10,036 nt of DNA from Bacteroidales bacterium (GTDB lineage Bacteria; Bacteroidota; Bacteroidia; Bacteroidales; GCA-2748055). The position numbers and the translations under genes are program-made. The notes under the pieces are model-generated. The model worked only from the letters and a program-made list of their open reading frames with translations. It searched no databases and was not told the DNA's origin. The DNA lies in the NCBI GenBank assembly GCA_029934875.1, contig JAOZLK010000109.1, positions 1 to 10,036 of the forward strand. Reading direction: 5' to 3'. Of this stretch, positions 1 to 10,036 are shown one piece after another (position 1 is the first letter of the stretch; the number at the start of each line of letters is the position of its first letter).

Positions 1-1
1 T

Positions 2-3000
2 GCTTTTCCAACCTCCGCTTTTGAATGTGTATGTGAAGGTCCGAAACAAAAAATCTGGCTGGGAACCGCTGAACAGGGGCTTGTGATATTTGACACTTAT
101 GCAAATGCGCTTCGTCGTTTCGAAGATATTTCCAAAAAGGCAGTACTGCCTGAAAAGAGCGTCCGATCTTTGCTATGTGATCGTGCCGAAAATATATGGA
201 TTGGGACTGAAAATGGCTTATACCTATACGATACACAGGAGGACAGCCTTCAGTATTTTAACCTGGTCAACTTAGATAATCCACTACCGGAGTGGTGTAT
301 CGTTGAAGATATTGTGGAGGATGACCAGGGTAATATCTGGATAGCAAGCTGGAATGAAGGCTTGTTTGTATATGATTATAAAGACCAGAAATTCAGAAAC
401 TTTAAACTTTTTGATGCAGTTAAGGGCGATGATCAGAACAACCAGATCAAATCAATTTTCCAGGACAAGCGTGGCTTTCTCTGGATAGGAACCTGGGAGG
501 ATGGCTTGTATAAAACAGTTTATAAGAATGGTGAGCTAATCATTAATAATACTTTACTGTTCAGTGAATCTGTAGGGCAGGGGATTTTAGGCAATATTAT
601 CTATTCTATCAATCAGGATATAAATGGTAATATGTGGATTGGGACACCTTATGGTTTATCCATTATTGAGCATCCAGGCACTCCTGAACAATTCTTCCAT
701 TCTTTCAGATATCAGTATGCATCCAGGGAAGGATTGAGCAATAATGAAATATGGAAAATATACAGGGACAGGTCAGGAATCATGTGGCTTGGCACCCTTG
801 AAGGTGGAATCAATATGGCTCATCCCAATGGCAAGATTTTCGAGACCTATACGATTCCTCCGCTTAGTCAACAGATTCATAGTCAGACTACACAGGCATT
901 CATTGTAGATCCCAATGACGAACTCCTGATAGGAGTGAAGAGCCTGGGTTTTGGGTCTTATGACCTTGAAAAGAAAAAATACACCCCTTATACTAGCGAT
1001 CCCAGGTACTCCAGTCTGCCTCGTGATATAAACACAGTCAATTGCTTTTTAAGAATGGAGAACCTTATGTGGATGGGCACCCGCTATAACGGGATTGGAA
1101 TATACGATTACATGTCCGGTCAGTTTTCCACGATTCAGAGGCCGCAGATGTCATATGATATCACTGTGCTATATTTAAGGAAGGATGGAGTTGTCTGGGC
1201 AGGGGCCAGTGATGGACTCTACCGGATCTCCAGGCTAAACCACGGCACCTCTGAGATGGAGGTTGAGGTAATCGAGTCCTTCAATAATATCAGGGTAACC
1301 TCCATTTGTGAAGACCATGCCAGTAATTTGTGGATCGGAACTGCTGAAAATGGAATCTGCAAATTAGTTGAGGCTGAAAGTGGAGGGCAGATCTTGCAAT
1401 TTTTCTCATTGGAAAGCAATTCCATAACCGATGAGGTCATCTCAATTTTTAAGGATAGAGACAATTCACTCTGGATAGGAACCAAGGATAAGGGCCTGAT
1501 TCGATACAATCCGGAAAATGAGTTATTTGAGGGCAATGATGTCGTACCGGGTTTAAGTAATTCCTCCATTATGGGGATTGTTGATGATGAGCAAGGCAAG
1601 CTCTGGGTAAGCACCACCAACGGAATTGCACGTATTACCCGGCTCAAAGGAGAGTTTAAGACCGATAAGTATACGATTTCAGATGGACTGCAGGGCAATC
1701 GTTTCTTGCCAAATTCTGTATATAAGTTGAGTGACAACCGGATCCTGATGGGGGGCTACTATGGCTTTAATGCCTTTTATCCTGAAGACATCAAGCAAAA
1801 TGAATACATTCCTCCCACCATACTGACCGAAATAGAGATCAATAATGAAAGTTTTGCTTTTCGGAAGAACAGTAAGAGGACCTTCAAGCATAATGAGAAT
1901 AGTCTGACCTTCGGGTTCTCTTCCCTTTCCTACTACAAGTCAGAAGAGAACATCTTTTCCTATAAGCTGGATGGACTGGATCAGCATTGGACCATTACAG
2001 GTGCGGCCAACCGGGAGGTAAGATATCCCAAACTACCTGCAGGTGATTACACCTTTTTAGTCTCATCGGCTAATAGCAGCGAGCTGTGGAATGAGGAGGC
2101 CGTTTCATTTGAGTTCAAAATACTACCTGCTCCATACAAGACCTGGTGGGCCTATTTAGTTTATCTTTTTGTATTTCTGTCCATTGTGCTGCTCATATTC
2201 CGTTACCAGCTACAGAAACAAAAGATCATAAAGAATCTGGAAATTGAAAAGATCAGGCATGAGAAGACAGAAAAGCTTAATGATTACAAGCTTCACTTCT
2301 TTACCAACATATCGCATGAGATTCTCACCCCACTCTCCATCATCATGGGTGCAGTTGGTATCCTGAAAAAGAAAACCCGGAAGGGGCAGGATGAAATTGA
2401 GATCATGGAGCGCAATTTGCTGGGTCTGAAACATCTCCTCAGGCAATTGCTGGATTTTCGTAAAATGGAGAGAGGACACCTGAACCTCAAGGTGAGAGAG
2501 GGCGATCTTGTGGCCGTGATACAATCCCTTATTCTGAACTTCAAGCCACTTGTGCAGAGTAAGAACATTGACCTGAGTTTTGAGTCCCCGGATGAACTTA
2601 TCTGTTACTTTGATGAGGATAAACTGAATAAGATCTGTCAGAATCTGATTTCAAATGCCCTGAAATACAACTCAGAAAACGGGAATGTTAAGATCAGACT
2701 CAGCAGAAGTAAGGAGAAGGTGATCCTGGGCATTGAAGACAATGGTTATGGCATCTCCGAGAAAGAGATAGAGGGTATCTTTAAGCGCTTCTATCGTTCC
2801 GATATGACCAGGCGGGAATCTGGCACAGGCATTGGCCTGGCGCTGGTCAACAATCTTGTTAAATTACATAAGGGGACCATTGATGTCGTAAGCACCCTGG
2901 GCGCAGGGACTGTTTTTACGATACAATTACCGGTGGATAAGGAAAGCTTCGGGGAACATGAATTTGAACCTGATAATCTTGATCAATTAAAAGATGAAGA

Positions 3001-3784
3001 GGAGGAGATTGTTGTTGCTCCCGTAAATGATATCACCATCCTTCTTGTGGAAGACAATTCGGATTTTAGAAAAATTCTTAGAAAGCATCTGGAACCTGTT
3101 GCAAGGATCATTGAATCGCCCAGTGGCGATGATGCTTTGCGAAAAGCGATAAAATACTCTCCGAGTATCGTGGTCAGCGATGTGATGATGCCCAATATAA
3201 ATGGATATGAGCTCTGTGTTCAGCTAAAAAGCAATGTGGATACGCAACATATTCCTGTGATCCTGCTCACCGCAAAAACAACCGACCATGACAGGGCCAG
3301 GGGATACGACTGTGGTGCTGATTCCTATATCACAAAACCTGTTAGTCTCTCCGTATTACAGACCCGAATAAATTCATTGCTGCTAAAGAAAATAAGCAAA
3401 GCATCACTTCCGGAAGATTACCAGGTCTTTCATGCACCAAATAAAGCCATGAGTGATGAGGAGTTTCTACAGAAATTGCAGGCTTTGGTGGAGGCCAGGC
3501 TGTCGGATGTTCGCTTTAAGGTTCCCAGTATGCATCAACCCTTCGGGATGAGCAGCTCTGCATTTTTCAGAAAAGTAAAGGCGCTAAGCAATTTGTCTCC
3601 TGTGGAATATGTGCGGAATGAACGGATTAACCGGGCTGCCCTCTTACTGGCAAAGAATGAAATGACAATCTCCGAAATAGCCTATAATACCGGATTCAGC
3701 GATCAAAGCTATTTTGGCGCCTGTTTTAAAAAGCAGATGGGTATGACACCAAGTGAGTACCTGAAGAATAAAGGCTCTGTATAG
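2..3784 (+). CDS. Hybrid two-component system sensor/regulator (HTCS), 5'-partial
   Basis: One-protein signalling system of the Bacteroidota that senses glycan fragments in the periplasm and regulates transcription in the cytoplasm. The frame is open to the window's left edge, so the N-terminus and signal peptide are missing; 1260 codons are present. Eleven W-x-G/A/S-type Reg_prop blades have their Trp codons at 56, 197, 338, 482, 635, 785, 1070, 1196, 1331, 1472 and 1604. Two degenerate blades lie near 926 and 1742. The spacing is about 45 residues. Next come a Y_Y_Y domain (about 1900-2130), one membrane helix (about 2144-2205) and HisKA with the phospho-accepting His at 2315-2317 in NISHEILTPL. 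The HATPase (about 2590-2935) has the N-box NLISNALKYN, DNGYGIS and GTGIGLAL. The receiver (3032 to about 3385) has VEDN, Asp at 3179-3181 in SDVMMPN, LLTAKT and ITKP. A complete AraC helix-turn-helix domain (about 3455-3780) ends the protein. All kinase and receiver catalytic residues are visible. The ligand is unknown, and targeting of the neighbouring genes is inferred from position. Confidence 0.96.
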   Translation, partial: AFPTSAFECVCEGPKQKIWLGTAEQGLVIFDTYANALRRFEDISKKAVLPEKSVRSLLCDRAENIWIGTENGLYLYDTQEDSLQYFNLVNLDNPLPEWCIVEDIVEDDQGNIWIASWNEGLFVYDYKDQKFRNFKLFDAVKGDDQNNQIKSIFQDKRGFLWIGTWEDGLYKTVYKNGELIINNTLLFSESVGQGILGNIIYSINQDINGNMWIGTPYGLSIIEHPGTPEQFFHSFRYQYASREGLSNNEIWKIYRDRSGIMWLGTLEGGINMAHPNGKIFETYTIPPLSQQIHSQTTQAFIVDPNDELLIGVKSLGFGSYDLEKKKYTPYTSDPRYSSLPRDINTVNCFLRMENLMWMGTRYNGIGIYDYMSGQFSTIQRPQMSYDITVLYLRKDGVVWAGASDGLYRISRLNHGTSEMEVEVIESFNNIRVTSICEDHASNLWIGTAENGICKLVEAESGGQILQFFSLESNSITDEVISIFKDRDNSLWIGTKDKGLIRYNPENELFEGNDVVPGLSNSSIMGIVDDEQGKLWVSTTNGIARITRLKGEFKTDKYTISDGLQGNRFLPNSVYKLSDNRILMGGYYGFNAFYPEDIKQNEYIPPTILTEIEINNESFAFRKNSKRTFKHNENSLTFGFSSLSYYKSEENIFSYKLDGLDQHWTITGAANREVRYPKLPAGDYTFLVSSANSSELWNEEAVSFEFKILPAPYKTWWAYLVYLFVFLSIVLLIFRYQLQKQKIIKNLEIEKIRHEKTEKLNDYKLHFFTNISHEILTPLSIIMGAVGILKKKTRKGQDEIEIMERNLLGLKHLLRQLLDFRKMERGHLNLKVREGDLVAVIQSLILNFKPLVQSKNIDLSFESPDELICYFDEDKLNKICQNLISNALKYNSENGNVKIRLSRSKEKVILGIEDNGYGISEKEIEGIFKRFYRSDMTRRESGTGIGLALVNNLVKLHKGTIDVVSTLGAGTVFTIQLPVDKESFGEHEFEPDNLDQLKDEEEEIVVAPVNDITILLVEDNSDFRKILRKHLEPVARIIESPSGDDALRKAIKYSPSIVVSDVMMPNINGYELCVQLKSNVDTQHIPVILLTAKTTDHDRARGYDCGADSYITKPVSLSVLQTRINSLLLKKISKASLPEDYQVFHAPNKAMSDEEFLQKLQALVEARLSDVRFKVPSMHQPFGMSSSAFFRKVKALSNLSPVEYVRNERINRAALLLAKNEMTISEIAYNTGFSDQSYFGACFKKQMGMTPSEYLKNKGSV

Positions 3785-3795
3785 CAGCTACCCGA

Positions 3796-5052
3796 TCAAT
3801 TCAGGCCAAAGAATTTTCTGATTTCTTCATATCTTTTTTCATAATGGCTCTGTGGCTGAGAATGAAATTGATGAGGATAGATATTGTATCGTTTGGGTGA
3901 GTTGATGAGATTGTAGGTGGCAAAGCTTGTGGCAGGGGGACACACATCATCCTGAAGTCCGATGCCCATCCAAACCGGGCAGGCTATCATGTGAGCCATA
4001 TTCTTGGTGTCAAAATATGAGAATACATCCAGTATTTCACTCCAGCTAAGATCGGGGTGCTGAGACATCCACTTATCGATCTCATACCAGTGGCTGATCT
4101 CAAAATAGCGTTCCCAATCGCTAAGAAAGGGAATGTCAGCGATGCAAAGTGAAATTCTATGATCAAAGGCAGCAGTAAGCAGACTTAAGCCACCACCCTG
4201 GCTGCCACCCCAGACTGCAATTCGGTCCAGGTCTACATCTTCCCTGGATGCCAGATAGTTCAATCCTGCAAAGCAATCCAGATAGATGTTTTTGTAAAAG
4301 TAATCATGCTGGTTCTCCAGGCCCCGCACCCACATTTCATACTCACGAATTCCGGAGTTGTCACTGTTGCCATGGTCCCTGACATTTAGTGAGAAGACGA
4401 TCATATCATCAAAGCTATTCAGGGGCTCAAGATTTTCTGTATATCCCGGAACCCTGTATAGCACAGGGTAGCTTCCCTTTTTTTTGGGAACTTCCAGCCA
4501 TCCTTTAATGGAAAGGCCATCCATGCTTTTCAGGCTAACTTCATACACCTGGGTTTTAGCACCAGGCCTACCTTCGATCAGCCTGATCTCAGGTGCCATA
4601 TCAAGATCGGAAACCTGCTTTAAATTGGTTTTCCAGAAAACATCGAAATCTTCTGGTTTTCTGAGAGGACTTCGAATATCTTCCGGATTCATCACAATAT
4701 TTGTGAACAGGTTCTCAGTATGATCTGTCCCTGAAATTTGGGCTTCAACGCGGTAAAAACCGCACTTTCTGAAGTGATGTAAGGGGGCATATGCCAGGAG
4801 TGCCGAATCTCCTGCCACCCTGTATGGAAATTGCATCTGCTTGAGGGTCTTCCCATTATCTGTGGCGATCCGCCAATCTATATCAAGCTCAAGGGTTTCA
4901 CCAGTCCCGTTTTCGATCCTGACTGCGACCTGAAGCAAGCTGTCTTTAACGACACCATCCTGAAATAATTCAAAATCCGCAGTAAACTGTGCCTTGCCAT
5001 AGACCCCGAGTACCAGGAGTGCAAGAATAATTCCGGACTTCCTGAAAATGCT

Positions 5053-5055
<3 letters not shown>
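3796..5055 (-). CDS. Exported CE7-like acetyl (xylan) esterase, AXE1-type alpha/beta hydrolase
   Basis: Probably removes O-acetyl groups from a glycan or oligosaccharide in the periplasm. From the ATG at 5055 it has 419 residues: a signal peptide ending near GKAQ (about residue 23), an N-terminal beta-rich domain (to about 120), then an AXE1-type hydrolase domain starting at PEDFDVFW. The nucleophile is Ser285 in GGSQGG. Asp369 in LQDDVCPP and His398 in PHQFHS complete the triad; their 29-residue spacing matches that of characterised CE7 enzymes. The usual CE7 RGQ motif appears instead as RDH (NVRDHGNS), and the usual GHE as FHS. The family call is therefore good but substrate specificity is open. 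The N-terminal domain makes it about 100 residues longer than cytosolic CE7 enzymes. It is the second gene of an operon with the upstream beta-galactosidase. A GTG at 5058 is an alternative start giving one more residue; ATG was preferred. Confidence 0.88.
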
Positions 5056-8474
<3,419 letters not shown>

Positions 8475-9926
8475 ATGAGAAAACCTGCATTGTTAATCCT
8501 GCTTACAGTTTTATTTGCTGCATGCAATCAAACTCAGCAACAGAACACGGAAAATCCTAATGTCATTATCGTATTTATTGATGATGAAGGTTATGGCGAT
8601 GTGGGGTGCTATGGTGCTACGGGCTTTGAAACACCCCACCTGGATCAGATGGCAAGCAATGGAATGCGTTTTACTTCTTTCTATTCTGCCCAGGCGGTTT
8701 GCAGTGCATCACGAGCGGGCCTGCTTACAGGCTGTTATCCAAACAGGATCGGGATCTCGGGGGCGCTCTTCCCTTTTAATGAAATTGGGTTAAACCCGGA
8801 AGAGTATACCATTGCTGAAATGTTGAAGGAGCAGGGTTACGCTACGGCCTGCTTCGGTAAATGGCACCTTGGATGGCAAAAAGCGTTTCTTCCCCTGCAA
8901 CATGGATTTGATGAGTTTGTGGGATTACCCTACTCAAACGATATGTGGCCAAACAGCAATGTGACGGGGGAAAGATTGCCGGAAGGCAAAGGAAGGGCAG
9001 GATATCCGGAACTGCCCCTGATTGAAGGGAATGAGGTTGTGGAGAGAATTACAAGCCTGGAGGGCCAGGATAAGCTGACCACCCTCTATACCGAAAAGGC
9101 AGTCGATTTTATAAATCGAAATGCAGAGGGTCCCTTCTTTTTGTATGTCCCACATACCATGGGGCATATTCCACTGGGCGTTTCCGATAAATTCCGGGGG
9201 AAAAGTGAAAAGGGATTGTACGGGGATGTGATGATGGAAATTGATTGGTCGGTGGGAGAGATCATGCGTACACTGGAGAAAAACAATATCGTTGACAATA
9301 CCATTGTGATCTTCACAACTGATAACGGTCCCTGGCTGAATTTTGGAAATCATGGAGGATCTGCAGGGGGATTGCGCGAAGGGAAAACCACCTGTTGGGA
9401 GGGCGGACAAAGGGTTCCGTTTATCATTCACTGGCCCGGGAAAGTTCCGGCCGGAACGGTATGCAATAAACTGGGATGTGCAATTGACCTCCTACCCACA
9501 CTGGCAGAAATTACAGGTGCAACATTGTCTGACAATAAAATTGATGGGCTTGATATCAGTTCTCTTTTTATGGGCAATTTTGATTCCGAACCCCGCGAAA
9601 GCATTTTGTTCTATCTTGGTAAGAATAATTTAAACGCTGTCCGCAAGGGAAACTGGAAACTGGTCTTGCCACATACCTATCGCTCCTACAATACCGAGCC
9701 CGGTAACGATGGGCACGGGGGTAAAAGAATACAAACAGTAGTTGAAAAACCTGAATTGTATAATATGATGCGCGACCCGGGAGAACAGTACAATGTAATT
9801 GAGTACCATCCCGAAAAGGTCTCAGAAATCATGACTGTCGTGGAGAAAGCCCGTGAAGAGTTGGGCGATTTGAATGTCGGAATGGAAAAAGGAAGCGAAA
9901 ACAGGGAGATAGGTAAGTTGGACTAA
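8475..9926 (+). CDS. Lipoprotein arylsulfatase, family S1, arylsulfatase A-like
   Basis: Formylglycine-dependent sulfatase expected to remove sulfate esters from a glycan outside the cytoplasm. The ATG at 8475 gives 483 residues and a compact lipoprotein signal, with Cys17 in the lipobox FAAC. The longer frame from 8400 would place 25 extra residues before that signal. Cys76 in CSASR is the residue to be oxidised to formylglycine; the Ala where many sulfatases have Pro is tolerated by some maturases. Metal and active-site residues are Asp36, Asp37, Arg80, Lys129 and His131 (GKWHLG), Ser154 (GLPYSND), His227, Asp283, Asn284 (TDNGP) and Lys304. Their order and spacing closely follow human arylsulfatase A, and FLPLQHGF resembles it too. 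The C-terminal subdomain (LYNMMRDPGEQ) is complete. The protein diverges from the GH2 operon and seems intact. S1 subfamily and sulfate position cannot be told. The required maturase is not in the window. Confidence 0.94.
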   Translation: MRKPALLILLTVLFAACNQTQQQNTENPNVIIVFIDDEGYGDVGCYGATGFETPHLDQMASNGMRFTSFYSAQAVCSASRAGLLTGCYPNRIGISGALFPFNEIGLNPEEYTIAEMLKEQGYATACFGKWHLGWQKAFLPLQHGFDEFVGLPYSNDMWPNSNVTGERLPEGKGRAGYPELPLIEGNEVVERITSLEGQDKLTTLYTEKAVDFINRNAEGPFFLYVPHTMGHIPLGVSDKFRGKSEKGLYGDVMMEIDWSVGEIMRTLEKNNIVDNTIVIFTTDNGPWLNFGNHGGSAGGLREGKTTCWEGGQRVPFIIHWPGKVPAGTVCNKLGCAIDLLPTLAEITGATLSDNKIDGLDISSLFMGNFDSEPRESILFYLGKNNLNAVRKGNWKLVLPHTYRSYNTEPGNDGHGGKRIQTVVEKPELYNMMRDPGEQYNVIEYHPEKVSEIMTVVEKAREELGDLNVGMEKGSENREIGKLD

Positions 9927-9944
9927 TCAGCTATTTTTAGCTGA
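9927..9944 (+). terminator. Perfect 7-bp hairpin directly after the sulfatase stop (possible terminator)
   Basis: TCAGCTA and TAGCTGA form a perfect 7-bp stem around a TTTT loop, starting at the base after the TAA stop. The position suits the end of a transcript. The stem has only three G-C pairs and is followed by ACTGGTCC rather than a run of T, so it is not a standard intrinsic terminator. It could act as a weak terminator or protect the mRNA 3' end. Confidence 0.4.
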
Positions 9945-10036
9945 ACTGGTCCAAGCAACCCGGATTTAACAGGACCTAAATGCATTGCCGTCCCTGGAAT
10001 GGAATAATGGGGTGCAAGCGTATTCGCTACTCTTAA

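Noticed and set aside
83..85. GTG as start codon of the hybrid regulator
   Set aside because: It splits a propeller blade and the frame is open upstream to the window edge; it would also leave no signal peptide for the periplasmic sensor.
9980..10036. 18-codon frame after the sulfatase ending at the last base of the window
   Set aside because: It is too short, has no ribosome-binding signal and its translation resembles nothing known; a chance open frame is the simplest reading.

Overview
The window carries four long protein-coding genes and almost nothing else. It reads as part of a glycan-utilisation locus from a member of the Bacteroidota. The main reason is the first gene, a one-protein hybrid two-component system: an extracellular Reg_prop propeller sensor, Y_Y_Y domain, histidine kinase, receiver and AraC-type output. 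This fusion is characteristic of that phylum. Other support comes from export signals on all three enzymes (two of them lipoprotein signals) and from AT-rich leaders without clear Shine-Dalgarno sequences. The enzyme set (LacZ-like GH2, CE7-like acetyl esterase, sulfatase) also fits glycan degradation. Genus and habitat cannot be told from the sequence.

Layout. (1) 2-3784, + strand: the hybrid sensor/regulator, cut at its 5' end by the window edge. (2) 3796-5055, - strand: an exported CE7-like acetyl esterase, convergent with the regulator across an 11-bp gap. (3) 5055-8276, - strand: a lipoprotein LacZ-type GH2 beta-galactosidase, whose stop codon overlaps the esterase start, so the two form an operon with the beta-galactosidase first. 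(4) 8277-8474: an AT-rich spacer between divergent genes, the likely promoter region for both sides. (5) 8475-9926, + strand: a lipoprotein arylsulfatase of the S1 / arylsulfatase A type, with a perfect 7-bp hairpin directly after its stop codon. (6) 9945-10036: no supportable gene.

How the genes may work together (inference). The sensor would bind an oligosaccharide in the periplasm and, through its AraC domain, activate nearby genes. The three exported enzymes would then remove sulfate, acetyl and terminal beta-galactosyl groups from a decorated, galactose-containing glycan. No SusC/SusD pair, transporter, endo-acting hydrolase or sulfatase-maturating enzyme lies in the window, so the substrate cannot be named and the locus probably continues outside.

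I found no clear evidence of a previously undescribed system. The points most worth a second look are the divergent signature motifs of the CE7-like esterase, the unusual H-box of the histidine kinase, and the corrected gene boundaries.
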